A DNA stretch of 64,000 nucleotides from Annona cherimola (GCA_030490835.1 CM059975.1:6227579-6291578), one strand, 5' to 3'; numbered from the stretch's first letter, positions 24,212-35,180 are shown. Numbers and translations: made by a program. Notes: generated by a model from the sequence alone, not told the origin.

Positions 24212-24642
24212 TATTCTTTTAGTTTGTTTTTGCTTTGATCGTGAAAGGTCCACGAGTGCAAATGAAACCTTCAGAAAATGATCTTATTTTTTAGAAAATG
24301 TAAATGCCCATGTTTATATGACTTGAAGTAGAATTAACCTATTTAATATAATACGAGAGTCAGCCCCAAGTCCATTCTATAATGCCCGCATCGATCATTT
24401 ATTAATTATAATAAGATAAGTTCTTTAGTCAAAGGGCCAATCTTACAAAATTTTATGTAATAGATGGACGGGCTGCCGTTGATATATGAGTATTGGACAA
24501 AATAAAAATGTATTGTGATAAAGTTTTGGTTGAATTTCTTTTTGGGTGGTGTATGGAATTCCAAATGTACCTAGTTAATTAAAATGGAATGTAGGCAACT
24601 AATTAATTGGGCGTTGTTACAGGAATAACGGTGAGTCTTCAG

Positions 24643-25437
24643 GTGTTGTTGAAACTGATCCACGACCACAGGGACCACGATGGGCGTCAGCAGGGAAGAG
24701 TGTCTGGAATGATCAGCATCCTCGATGACGTGAAGGCCCGGATCGAGAAATCGCAGACCCGGCCCACGCCCACGCCCACGCCCACGAACAAGGCACAGTT
24801 CCGACGGTGCAACACGGAACTGAGGCGGGCCACGGCCACGGCGTCGAAGAAGCCGCAGGAGCCTGTCGCAGAAGAGAACCTGAGGCTGCGGAAGGAAGTG
24901 TCGGAGAACAAGACGACTCGGAAGAGCCTGGAGAGGATGTTCTCAAGCTTGGGCAAGGAGAAGGAGATCATGGAGGCGGAGCTGGCCCACAAGGCCCGGC
25001 GGCTCAACGAGATGGCGGAGGAACTCAATGACTTGAAGATCCAAAACGAGAGGTTGACGGAGAAGATCAAGGCGTGCGCGGCCCACAAAGAGCGAAAGGA
25101 AGAGCGGGTGGTGGATAGGGAGGTGACGGCGGCCCTGCAGGAGCGAAATCAGCTACTATCCGTGCAGCTCCTCCGCTCTCTCGAGGGGTATCGCAATATG
25201 AAGAGGAAATCGAAGCAGGTGCAGGATGAGAACGAGAATATCCGGTCCCAGATGGTTGATATCGCCAAGCAGGTGGAGGTGGGTCTCGACCGCATCCATG
25301 ATCTGAAGCGGAGGGTGAGGAGGAGCCAAGACCCCATGGATGTGGAGCACGAGCTGTCCAATATGGAGCGCATGTTTCGGTGTTTCGGAGACAAGATTGC
25401 AGTCGGGATGCAGCCGACGAGGGGCTTGTGTGTTTGA
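24643..25437 (+). CDS. Coiled-coil protein of unknown function, 5' end unresolved
   Basis: I do not recognise the family. The frame is GC-rich against AT-rich surroundings and encodes a long, charged, helix-forming protein with no signal peptide or membrane segment. After a short basic start (VLLKLIHDHRDHDG) and a PTPTPTPT tract encoded by 'cccacg' repeats (24764-24783), heptad-like Leu/Glu/Lys/Arg-rich sequence runs nearly to the end, for example MFSSLGKEKEIMEAELAHK and NQLLSVQLLRSLEGY. It stops at 25437 (RGLCV). There is no good ATG at the open end. The frame is preceded by two acceptor-like sites (AG at 24622 and 24642), so at least one upstream exon probably exists. If not, the first internal ATG is at 24709 (242 residues). 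A scaffold or cytoskeleton-associated role would be a guess. Confidence 0.75.
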   Translation: MLLKLIHDHRDHDGRQQGRVSGMISILDDVKARIEKSQTRPTPTPTPTNKAQFRRCNTELRRATATASKKPQEPVAEENLRLRKEVSENKTTRKSLERMFSSLGKEKEIMEAELAHKARRLNEMAEELNDLKIQNERLTEKIKACAAHKERKEERVVDREVTAALQERNQLLSVQLLRSLEGYRNMKRKSKQVQDENENIRSQMVDIAKQVEVGLDRIHDLKRRVRRSQDPMDVEHELSNMERMFRCFGDKIAVGMQPTRGLCV

Positions 25438-25439
25438 CT

Positions 25440-26200
25440 GGGAACCTAGCGGCCTCCTCCGTTCGTTCCTTCAATTCCATGCCATTCGTTTCTCCACCAA
25501 AACCATGTTTCGAATAGGTATGCGCAGCAACGGTGATCGTGCCATGCAATATGCATGCGATGAGTTTTTGTTTCGAGTACCACGAGCTCATAAGCCCAGG
25601 GCTCACGTCGCGCTCAGGTGGCTGGTGATATATGGGTTCGTGCTCGCTGGTTTCTGAACTTCCCCGACTGCAACACCACGACTTCCTTTTCTGTATTTCT
25701 CAACAAGGTTGAGCTGAGAGGCCTTTTATTTTATGTATTTATTTTTGGTTCCTTTTTTGAGTTTTGAGACCATGGTGCGATTTTGTTTCGCTTGGGTTTA
25801 AAGACCACAGCAAATTCGTACCTTGGTCTTCTTAATTAATAGCTCAGAGGCATGTAACACATTTATAATATATGGTGACCGGTGTCCTCACGTAACGCTT
25901 AGTTCTGGCTCACGATGCTACGTTCATTGGTTGCATCCGCAAAATCTAAAAAATGCAAAAACAACGATAATTCGTGATCACTAGCTCCGAAAACAGCATT
26001 GAATTTGAAAGGAGAGACCCGAGCATACGGATTGATAACGAAATCAATGAACCTAATCTAACTAAAAATTCTCTAGCTGGCTTTATTTTACAAGGTTCCA
26101 TCACGAAAACCATTGAACCAAACATGCATGGAGATACATAGAAAAGGAAAAAAATCAAAATGTGAGAATTTTTAGTTCATAGTACTAGTAGCTAGATTTT
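25440..26200. other. Probable 3' region of the coiled-coil gene and intergenic DNA
   Basis: Overlapping frames to about 25657 are shadows of GC-rich sequence. Beyond 25700 the DNA becomes AT-rich. No further gene is seen before the convergent LTP-like gene. Confidence 0.4.
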
Positions 26201-26202
26201 TA

Positions 26203-26212
26203 TTTATTTATT
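26203..26212 (-). terminator. Poly(A) signals of the LTP-like gene
   Basis: Two overlapping AATAAA hexamers on the minus strand lie about 30-40 nt downstream of the stop codon of the LTP-like gene. Confidence 0.55.
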
Positions 26213-26241
26213 TTCTCAATAGATTGCATCTCATCCACCAC

Positions 26242-26592
26242 CTAACAAGTTGCCGGGGATATTGTGAGTTGCACGTGGCACTGGGCAGGTAAGTCGTCCA
26301 GCTGCTGGTCTTGCATAGAGACGGCTCGCTTGAAGCATTTGCAAGCCAGCTGCTCGTCTTGCAGAACCGCAGCTGAACTTGCAAACCCAAGCAGGCCATT
26401 GCAGCATGGCAACGATGGCCTTTGAGTGACGCCGGTCAGGTAGGTGAAACACTCCCCCACAAGGCCGACGACTCTGGCGCAGGCCACGATGTCGGATTCG
26501 CTGGAGGCCTCCACTCTCCCTGCATGGCTTAGCTCAGCTAGAAACTGGGATGACACCAACACTAAGAGGAATGTTGCAAAGTTCTTCATCAT
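26242..26592 (-). CDS. Divergent lipid transfer protein-like secreted protein
   Basis: A 116-residue secreted eight-cysteine protein. The first 24 residues form a signal peptide (hydrophobic core FATFLLVLVSSQFLAEL, cleavage after SHA). The mature part has the eight-cysteine framework C-9-C-14-CC-19-CXC-18-C-10-C. The first half matches type-1 LTPs exactly, but the last two loops are about 4 and 3 residues shorter. The last cysteine is the final residue. The TxxDR pentapeptide is absent, with LQDEQ at that place. These changes suggest an altered lipid-binding cavity; its ligand is unknown. Either of two adjacent ATGs (26592 or 26589) could start it. It is convergent with the coiled-coil gene and about 5 kb from the LTP1 gene on the other strand. 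Confidence 0.85.
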   Translation of the reverse strand: MMKNFATFLLVLVSSQFLAELSHAGRVEASSESDIVACARVVGLVGECFTYLTGVTQRPSLPCCNGLLGFASSAAVLQDEQLACKCFKRAVSMQDQQLDDLPAQCHVQLTISPATC

Positions 26593-26634
26593 CGATGTAT
26601 ATATGAATGCTGTGCTGAGCAGGGGATTACATGG

Positions 26635-26643
26635 ATATTTATA
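26635..26643 (-). promoter_or_regulatory. TATA box of the LTP-like gene
   Basis: TATAAATAT on the minus strand, about 43 bp upstream of the first ATG. This implies a very short leader of 10-20 nt. Confidence 0.7.
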
Positions 26644-26644
26644 G

Positions 26645-27040
26645 GAGACTTAAGTGCTTGTCTCGATTAATGATGAATTTGCTATATATGACAACTAAAA
26701 AATCCAAGTATTTTTTCAAAATAAGTAGCTAGTACAGAAAGTGGCTAATTTTTGCAGGCGGTTGTAGCGACCTATCAACCGCATTTGTTCTCATGTGGCT
26801 CAAAATAGAATGGGATGCTAAAAAAGGAAGACAGTTATAATGGAAGAGCTGTATGAGGGCCTCCCATGCAAGGAATGGTAACTGCTTCCCAAAGTTCTCT
26901 CTTATAGACATGGGAGTAGGGTGCGCTTTTGGGTGAGAGGTGGCCAAATTGTTCGAGTCCCAATCGAGTGCTTGGGATGTACTTAGCTTTAGTACATTTT
27001 GCTTTAATACATTTAGATACATAATCTTTTAAATTTTTTT
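26645..27040. other. Intergenic upstream region of the LTP-like gene
   Basis: No gene. It carries 'gctttagtacattttgcttt' near 26986, resembling foldback-element ends. No other motif is recognised. Confidence 0.35.
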
Positions 27041-27888
27041 GAAATTCATAATGGAAACAAACATGAATATTCCATATTTTTTTCATTTTTATTATTTTTA
27101 ATATTTTATTTCCAATTTTAAAAATAAAAAACAAATCCTTTCTCATGTGACACGAAAAATGGGTTATATTTTGTTTTTAAAATTCGACATAAAATTTTAA
27201 AAAATAAAAAATGGGACATGCGCATTGGGCCCACATACATATAAAATTTTTTAAAAGAAACATAAATGAATTGTATAATGCACCAAATGTACTACAGCTA
27301 ACTGCTCTAAGGAGCGCCGAATTTATTTTCAATTATTTCTACCTACCTTTTTTTTACATACTGTAGAAATAATTTTCAAAAAATTTATTAGGTTGAATCG
27401 AGCTGAAAAGATTGCTTATTACTTATGCTCAATTACCATACAAAAATTGGCTAAATCCAGTTTTGAAATTCACAACGGAAACAAACATGAATATTCCATA
27501 TTTTTTACATTTTTTATTATTTTTAATATTTTATTTCCAATTTTAAAAATAAAAAACAAATCATTTCTCATGTGACACGAAAAATGGGTTATATTTTGTT
27601 TTTAAAATTTGACATAAAATATTAAAAAATAAAAAATGGGACATGCGCATTGGGCCCACATACATATAAAAAATTTTAAAAGAAACAAAAATGAATTGTA
27701 TAATGCACCGAATGTACTACAGCCAAGTGCTCTAGGGAGCACCAAATTTAATTTCATTTATTTCTATCTACCTTTTTTTACATACTATAGAAATAATTTT
27801 CAAAAGATTTTTTAGGTTGAATCGAGTTGAAAAGATTGCTTATTACTTATGCCCAATTACCATACAAAAATCGGCTAAATCTAGTATC
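27041..27888. repeat. Tandem duplication of a 424-bp unit
   Basis: The unit beginning 'gaaattca(t/c)aa(t/c)ggaaaca' at 27041 recurs at 27465. Both copies continue through 'aacatgaatattccatattt', 'ctcatgtgacacgaaaaatg', 'gggacatgcgcattgggccc', 'ccttttttt-acatact' and 'gattgcttattacttatgc'. The copies differ by scattered substitutions and small gaps. Each unit also contains an imperfect inverted arrangement, so the unit may be a MITE fragment duplicated together with flanking DNA. No coding sequence is supported. Confidence 0.85.
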
Positions 27889-28055
27889 AATTAGACCATC
27901 GAAGTAAAACCTCAATGTGGTTACTACTAATTAAGATGGACCAAGTTGTCATTTAGGATATATAATTTAAGTTGAATGAGATTTTTTTCTGAATTTAAGT
28001 TGAGTGAGGTATTAAGCCTTGATCATAAGGCGAAAACTTCAAAAGTAAGTGGATA

Positions 28056-28542
28056 TAAAATAGAGTTATTTTTAAATATACGCACTGCATTTTACCTTAA
28101 TTCTAAATATACCTATTACGTTTCTAAAATTTTAAATGTACTTACTACGTTTGCTTTTAATTCTAAAAATACCTATTTCGAGAGTTAACGTTGTTAGAGA
28201 ATATGTGAAATTAGTAATACTCTCCTCGAATTTAAGATACAATTGAAAAAATTGAATATTATAACTCACTAAAGCCCTAATTGCACATAAATTCTAAATT
28301 TAAAGTGCTTTAATTTCATTTGTTATTCATTTCATCATTTATTGTTTTACAATAAGGGCATTTTGGATATTTAAAAAAATAAGGGTATTTTGGATATTTA
28401 AAAAAATGACCATGTTTGACGTAATTGACATTTTTTGGATTAAATGTAAACATAATGAGTATATTTGGAATTTTAAAAATATAATGAATATATTTTGAAT
28501 TAAGTTCAAAAATAGTGAATATAGTTTTAAAAAAAAACCGAT
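28056..28542. mobile_element. Inverted-repeat MITE-like element
   Basis: The left arm ('ttatttttaaatatacgcac', 'attctaaatatacctattac', 'ctaaaattttaaatgtact') pairs as reverse complement with the right arm ('gagtatatttggaattttaa', 'tattttgaattaagttcaa', 'gtgaatatagttttaaa'). Arms are about 100 bp. The middle has duplicated 'agggtattttggatatttaa'. It ends only about 35 bp from the psaK promoter G-box. Confidence 0.65.
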
Positions 28543-28575
28543 AAACAATAAACTATTTTGGGTTTGGATCGCGCG

Positions 28576-28581
28576 CACGTG
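28576..28581. promoter_or_regulatory. G-box (CACGTG) in the psaK promoter
   Basis: A palindromic CACGTG within GCGCACGTGTGCC lies 244 bp upstream of the psaK ATG. G-boxes are bound by bZIP and bHLH light-signalling factors and are common in photosynthesis gene promoters. No TATA box is apparent between here and the start codon, as is usual for plant photosystem I genes. Confidence 0.55.
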
Positions 28582-28819
28582 TGCCACGCCCAATGCTCAA
28601 TGATTTCCCAAGAGAAGCCCTTATCCAAAGGCACCCAACAAAAAGCTTCCGCGTCAGCACTGGGCATCTGCGCGGATTCCAGTAGAAGCATTGGCGGCCA
28701 CATTTCTTCCGTGTGGCTGTGAGCTTTGGACGCTCGTCCATTGAAAATAAAATCCCTCCTTCCAATTCTCACACCTGGAACACCTTAGGAAGGAGGACTT
28801 GCTACTCCGATCATCGCCA

Positions 28820-29475
28820 ATGGCTGCTAGTCTCACCTCCACCGCGGCTGTCATGACCTCTCTCCCTCAATTCAATGGCTTGAGGCACCAACCATCCCTG
28901 GTCCAAATCAAGACCAAGGTAATTAAATCTATCCTTCCAAGCTTCCTTGCCCATGAATCCCCTCTCAGAAATATTCTTTCATATTATTATTTTTATCACT
29001 GCTTTTAAGTTTTAATTAGCATTGGTTTTGGAAAAATCTCATTACACAGGCGCCGGTCCAGACGAAGGAAAAGGGTGTTGTGGGTGTTCGCTGCGACTTC
29101 ATCGGCTCACCTACTAATATTGTAAGCAGTGCATGTGGAAACATGCAGGCCTAAATTCTTATTATTTTTTTTTGAAAAACATAATTGTGTAATTAAGATA
29201 TAATATTCGTAGATGACTGGGTAAGTGTTTTTGCATGTTTCGGGCAGATAATGGTGACATCCACGAGCCTGATGCTGTTTGCGGGGAGGTTTGGATTGGC
29301 ACCATCAGCAAACAGGAAGGCCACTGCAGGGCTGAAGCTTGAGGTCAGGGACTCAGGGCTGCAGACAGGAGACCCAGCTGGGTTCACCTTGGCTGATACC
29401 TTGGCCTGTGGTGTTGTGGGACACATCATTGGGGTGGGAATTGTTTTGGGCCTTAAAAACACTGGAGCCTTGTAA
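28820..29475 (+). CDS. psaK: Photosystem I reaction centre subunit X (PsaK), chloroplast precursor
   Basis: PsaK is a two-helix thylakoid membrane subunit at the edge of photosystem I, next to PsaA, that binds chlorophyll and helps dock LHCI antenna. Three exons, all joined in phase 0: 28820-28918, 29050-29121 and 29248-29475, with GT-AG introns of 131 and 126 bp. The product has 132 residues. The first 47 form a Ser/Thr-rich transit peptide ([17 protein letters not shown]) ending at VGVR. The mature chain starts [10 protein letters not shown]. The near-invariant core follows: [19 protein letters not shown] (helix 1), [20 protein letters not shown] (stromal loop) and [20 protein letters not shown] (helix 2), ending KNTGAL. 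The start ATG fits the family and the length is normal. The gene appears intact. Confidence 0.97.
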
Positions 29476-29500
29476 GATTGCTGTTGTAAATCTTTCTATA

Positions 29501-29506
29501 AATAAT
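29501..29506 (+). terminator. Possible poly(A) signal of psaK
   Basis: AATAAT about 26 nt after the stop codon, a variant of the plant near-upstream element. No AATAAA is present close by. Confidence 0.35.
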
Positions 29507-29509
29507 TAG

Positions 29510-31600
29510 TTCCCATGAGTTTAGATTGCATATTGAGCTGTATGCCTCTTCAATTCATTGATTGCTGCTCTCTGCTTTGAACACGCTTCTTTTCCGATAT
29601 TTACGTCTCTGAAGTTTGTGATCAGTGTTGCTATATGCCGAATCGGCTGATTTGTGCAAAGCTGCTAATGTCGGGGCAGCGACAATTAATGTTATTACGT
29701 CATAATCGAAAAATAACAAAATTATTAGTAAATATATCGAAATTTTAAAATATCCAAAAATACGAAAATGCATATTCTTTAAATGAAACAAATATTCAGG
29801 AGTGTGTTTGATATTTTAAAAGCGGTTTATTATATTTTCTTTTATAATATAAAAAAATTATTTTTTATTATTTTCGGAATTAAAAATATGAAAGACACCA
29901 AATTTGTTATTTAACATGAGGAATATTTAAAAAAATAATTTTCAGTATTTTTATAGTATTTTCCTATATTTTTATTAAATTTAATAACATTAATTATGAA
30001 AAATATATTGGAGTGGAAATTACAAGACCTAAAATATAGAAAAATAATTAATTGCAGTTTAAAGTTGTGTTTTTCTTTTATGATTCAAGAAACTTAATTT
30101 TGTGGATTATTTATTATAGAAATTTGCAAGAATTTTGAGAAGACACCAAACTGGTCTATTTAATATGAAGAATATTTCTAAAAAATAAAATTTTTATTTG
30201 AATATTTACAAAATTAACCGTCTAACTTTAAAGGCTTTTTCAAACAACTGGGAATAATTTTGTCAAATAAAAACGATAAACAGTAGTTTTTTAATGAATG
30301 TTATATTCATAAAATTTTAACCTTAGAGGGTTATTTTGTAATTTTGCAAAGTCAAATAATTAATTCTGTAAATCGCAAAAGAGTTAGGCCAAAGGCAATT
30401 TCATCAAGTAAAAAATTTAATAGCTACCTCACTAATTTAGGCTTGTTTGGCCCTGCTTATCTGTGTAAAAAGTGCGAACGTACTCCTGTTCTCTATTAAC
30501 CACATTAAAGAAGATTTATTGTAATGCCATATGTACTTTTGATGTGCTTTCCTTGTGTCATTTATTTTCATTGATATGTTTTCGACCTTTGCTTGTCATG
30601 TATCGTAACGAATGTCTTGGCTTTTTTATCACAAAAATCAAAAGCCTGAACAATAATGTCGAAGGGAAATTGCCCTATGGTCTCATCTTCCTGGGGTACA
30701 GTACTATATTTCTTCAAGGTCTATTTCAAGCTATATAAGATTTTTATATGAAATCTGTATTTAGAATGAGAATGTAATAATGTGTATTAGAAATAAGTAA
30801 AGTTGTATTGGAAAAGGATAAAGTTGTATTGAAATTTGAAAAAACTTTTTGAAAATTGAAAAATTGTCTCGGAAATGATAATAAAGATTCAATTCAAGAA
30901 TCTTGTATGAGTTGGAATATATCTTTAGATAATGGCCAACTACGGAAACAAATTTTTTTTTTTTTTTTTTTTTTTGGTTTTGGTAAATAAAATCTATTTG
31001 TTCATGATTCGCTCTTTCTACGAAATGGACTTGGGACTGGCCCTATCTGTCCAGATGGGCTGATTAGTGAGCCCAAGGTCATCGTTAGGTGTCCGTTGCG
31101 TTTTCGTTCCTATGACACGAACGGCAAAGTGCAAGCTAGCTTCTTCAAGATTAGCGACTGGTGTTTTGTAAGAAGAGAAAACAAAGCAGCCCAATTTAGC
31201 CGAGTATTTTAAATTACAAGGAATTAATTATATTTTTAGCATAAAAAATGAAAACAAGGTTTTTTCTCTACTGGTGCTTTGCATATCCCTTTGGCAACGA
31301 AATGATTGAATTTTTCGTTAGCCATTGAAAGGAGGATGACAGTGTGGCAACAGAAGCAGAGATTTTCATTGCAATTTTTGTTGCCTTGAGGCCTAAGCGA
31401 GAAAAAACAAGAGCTTTTAATTTTTAAAAAAATATCATTAATGATATAAAAATATAGACAAGATGATAGAAACAGAAAATTAGAATACAAAAGAAATGAT
31501 GAACGCGAAACGAATAAAGATAAAATAAATGTGATTTACCGGTAAAAAACTGACTTAATTTCAATCACCAATTATTTATAGCGAGCCTTCCCTATTGAGA
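29510..31600. other. Intergenic, no gene supported
   Basis: AT-rich, with a poly-T run at about 30952-30975 and a GC-richer 180-bp patch at 31020-31200. An 88-codon frame at 30472-30738 has no recognisable content. Two 'gaagacaccaaa(t/c)t' pieces near 29893 and 30142 suggest an old duplicated element. Confidence 0.35.
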
Positions 31601-31604
31601 AGAC

Positions 31605-32055
31605 GGGATGCTTCTATGAAACATCTTTCATTATTATATTTAACATTATTTATATTATTATAGAAACCCTTTTATTATCTAATATTGGTGTATATAAGGC
31701 TCATCTATAAATATGCAAAGTCAATGTAATAAAATAATTTAATATTAAATATCAAATTTTAAGTAGTACTTTCAATATCTGAATCATCTAAAATAACATT
31801 ATTACATGGGTAAATGATTTTATAAAGTATTACCACAGTCTAATATATATGTAAATAGTTCTAAGCATTTTTCTTAATTTACACATAAATATACATATTT
31901 TGAACAAACGTGACTTATGCAAATATCAGAAGTAGATGAAACTTAATCTTATAACTAAATAAATGATATTAAATATAATGAATGGAATTTTTTATTAAAC
32001 ATCAAAATCATAAAATTTTAGAGAGCTACATAAAACCACCTTTATATAACCCGAC
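31605..32055 (+). mobile_element. Family-A MITE, single copy
   Basis: It starts GGGATGCTTCTATGAAAC and ends near 'accacctttatataaccc'. Core blocks 'caatgtaataaaataattta', 'ttaagtagtactttcaatat' and 'gggtaaatgattttataaag' are present. A second inverted half ('aaataaatgatattaaatat') pairs with the early 'atatttaacattatttatat' block. Confidence 0.65.
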
Positions 32056-32059
32056 TACA

Positions 32060-32890
32060 TAGAAACGAGCTCAAAGAGAATAAATATAATTTTATTACAT
32101 GCAATGAACATTTTGTTGCACATGACAATCAATGTCGCATCTAATGATCGCAAGCAACAAACTTTATTATCTATTATTTGCAGCAAGTAGTCATTTTTAA
32201 GTAAATTTTTGTTACTGCATTATATAAATAAACCATAATCATTGTGACAAAAAGTAGACTGTGATCTAGCGCACCCGATGCACTATCTTATTTTTCAAAA
32301 TTTTTTACTTTTTGCATCACTAGATGGGCCAAAGTATGTACTTTATTTTTGTTTATTATTTTACCTTTTTTTAAAATATGAAATATAATATTAAATAAAT
32401 CTATAAATGATAAAATTATAAATATATAGTGTATTTCACCAGGTAAATTAAAATTTCAATGCATAAGGTGTATTAAATTGTTACCCTATAGCAATAACTT
32501 CTAACTTTTGTAACAAAAACTGGTTGTAAAAAAAAAAAAAAAAAAAATCAAATTTCTTGTTACGTATTGTGTAAAAACCATGAGCTAAAAAAAAAAAGTG
32601 TATGACAGTGCTAGCAAGGACCAAGTAATTAACACCAATGCGTATAAGAGTATTGTGTGTAAGGTTTAGGATTTAAATTTAGACCGTGGTGGTAACTTCC
32701 ATCCACATGGAAAAAATAGAATTAACTCAGCACAATCGGTTCTACACTAATATATTAAATTATTATCTTATCATATTACGTAGTTAACCTATCAATTTTA
32801 AAAAACAATTTCCACCAAAATAGAAGTAATTTCACTGGGGCTCAGCCATCACAGCCATCAAGTGTCTTTTGTTGTTGCACGTATTGCTGT
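32060..32890. other. AT-rich intergenic DNA
   Basis: A poly-A run at 32528-32547 and another short run at 32588. No gene, promoter or transposon end is recognised. Confidence 0.35.
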
Positions 32891-32893
32891 AAG

Positions 32894-33382
32894 GGATTTT
32901 TTCAAATGTGCATACAAAACTTAACTAATACTACATTCATATCTTGAAGTTTTGTTAATATTACAAACATGCCCATAAGGTTTGCATGAAATTGCAAGCG
33001 TGTCATTTCCGTTAGGACGCCATTAGAATTTTCTATAAAATAATAATATTATCCTTTAAGCCAAGTAATACCCTTGCAATTTTCAAATAGTGTAAAAATA
33101 TTTGCTATTTCATTATTTTATGTATTTTTGCATATATTCTTTTCGATTATTTTTTTGCAAATATGCTTATAACATTTGCAAAAATTGTAAGTGTATTATT
33201 CTGTTTAAAGAGCATTATTGTCATTTTACGGAAAATTATAACGGCGTCCTAATAGAAGGGACACGCTTACAATTTTATATAAATTTTATGGGTGTATTTA
33301 CAATATTGGTAAATTTAGGGACATGGATATAATATTAGTTACACTTTGTAGCTATATTTGCAAAAAACATAAAAAAAAACTT
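32894..33382. mobile_element. Inverted-repeat MITE
   Basis: The left arm ('aacttaactaatactacatt', 'gttaatattacaaacatgcc', 'gcaagcgtgtcatttccgtt', 'aggacgccattag') pairs with the right arm ('taatattagttacactttg', 'acaatattggtaaatttagg', 'aagggacacgcttacaattt', 'aacggcgtcctaatag'). Arms are about 150 bp. Similar, poorer pieces occur at 34080-34200 and 46200-46570. The 76-codon frame inside is incidental. Confidence 0.75.
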
Positions 33383-33421
33383 ATCAAGGTTATCACTATT
33401 GTGCCAATGAGGCGTTACCTC

Positions 33422-33984
33422 TGGAGGTGTCAACGGATCAGGTTGAATAGGGTGAAGCATAATCGTAATCTTAATTGATTTAAAATATCATACTCCTAAC
33501 TCATTTATTAACCCATTTAAAAAATATCAACCCAAACTCATTTACAACCCATTTAATAAATGAATTTGCGGATTGTTAACGGGTTGTATAACAAACGACC
33601 TGAAGGCTTAAACTCTGACAAAATAATCATCTCATAAGGAAAGACAAGATGATATTTTTGGCGCAGAGGAAATAGAAATAAGACAATAACAGGAAAATAA
33701 AATTAGGGCGGCAATTAAAAAATAAAAATTATGTAACATGAGGAAGACATAGCATGAAAAAATAACTAAAAGGTTTAAATTTATATATATAACTTTAATA
33801 GGTTAAATAAGTTTGGGTTGAACTCATTACTAAATGGGTTATAAAATCTTAATCTTAATCTATTTATTTAATTAAATGTTTAAACGAGTTGGCAAATCGT
33901 AACTTATTTATTCAAAAATTCTAACTCAAACTCATTTAAAAACTGATTGGACGAGGAGGTTAACCATGACCATTAACATCTCTA
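33422..33984. mobile_element. hAT-like non-autonomous element
   Basis: A 563-bp element starts TGGAGGTGTCAACGG and ends CCATTAACATCTCTA, resembling hAT TAGRGGTGT-type ends. Candidate 8-bp duplications are gttacctc (33414-33421) and attgcctc (33985-33992), 6 of 8 identical. Internal 'aacccatttaa', 'taaatgaatttg' and 'aatgggttataaaat' motifs recur in both orientations. No transposase. Confidence 0.6.
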
Positions 33985-33992
33985 ATTGCCTC

Positions 33993-35180
33993 ATTGGTAA
34001 CTACGTTTCCAACCATAGAGCTCGCACCGTTTCAATTGACGGTGGCATCATTCTTCCTATATTTTTGTAGTAGCGTCCGCAAATAAGAAAATTTATGATG
34101 TATTGTAAGAATATCATAAGTAAATTGTAAAAATGTCTAAAGAGCATATTGTAATACAAGTTAAGATATTGCAAAAAAAATCCATCAAAAAAAGGCTATC
34201 AGTATTATGCTTGTGCACAATGCATCAGTAAGAAGTAAATGCATGCAGGTACGGAGGGACTGAACATTTGATTAGGAACTGGGATTGAGTGCATGGGATG
34301 GGATGTAACCATGGCTCACCTATTCTACACTCAGCCTGAGCAGACGGAGGCATAGAGGTAGAGGCAGAGGTAGAGGTAGAGGCAGAGCCCCACTATGCAA
34401 GCCATTTATTAAGCTTACATATACTCCTTGCCCACTGGACAGTATGGACCTTTGACAGCCCTCGTTATTGCCCATAGACATTAGAAGATCAGAAGGTCTT
34501 CTCTTTTCTTCATGCCATTTACAGCAAGACTGCGACATTGCATGCTCCACCAATGCAATGGAATTCACGTGAAAGTCTTTTTTGACAAGCAAACACAGAC
34601 ACAGGGCTAAAGCCCAAGGGTTGATCGACTACCCATTACCCAACAACATGCTAGGCAGGAATCAAATGACGACAATGATATTCAGCATTTCGAAGATATA
34701 TCGAGATTCAAACAGGGGGCTCCATTTCCCCAAAACGAGAAAAATCCCGGGGATGGGAATCCGGTAACAGTGCATGATGCTGCGGCCCAAGCAAGGAGGA
34801 ATAAAAAGACATTGGCGTCGTAATATCAAAGCCAAGAAATATCAGAAATAACCATGATAAACATCCGCAACTGCGCGCAGGCGTGTTTTGACTTTTTGAA
34901 TTTCGATAGAGCGCATGCAGTGTGATAATCGATCTTCGCATGCACCGGGAGAGGGAGGGAGGATGGAATTATTCGAATGGAATAAATGGGTGATATGAAT
35001 AGTGCTGGTGATGGTATCGCTTGAAGATAATTGCTGTAGACACTAGAAAGAAGACAAAAGTTTACAAGTGCAAATAATGGTGACAATAAACTATAATTGT
35101 TACGGTACTTCGTATCAAATTCCCATGCAAATTAATAAATTCCAATGGTACCTTAACACTACCTTTCTAGTAATATATAT
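33993..35180. other. Low-copy intergenic DNA
   Basis: Open frames of 60-90 codons on both strands (34320-35086) lack domains. The hexamer repeat at 34342-34386 generates a spurious LPLPLP reading. No promoter is assigned. Confidence 0.35.
34342..34386. repeat. GAGGTA/GAGGCA hexamer tandem repeat
   Basis: About seven consecutive 6-bp units alternating gaggca and gaggta/aggtag. Purine-rich minisatellite with no support as coding sequence. Confidence 0.8.

Noticed and set aside
25067..25606. 179-codon reverse-strand frame opposite the coiled-coil gene
   Set aside because: Shadow frame in GC-rich coding DNA; the forward frame has regular heptad-type amino acid use while this one has none.
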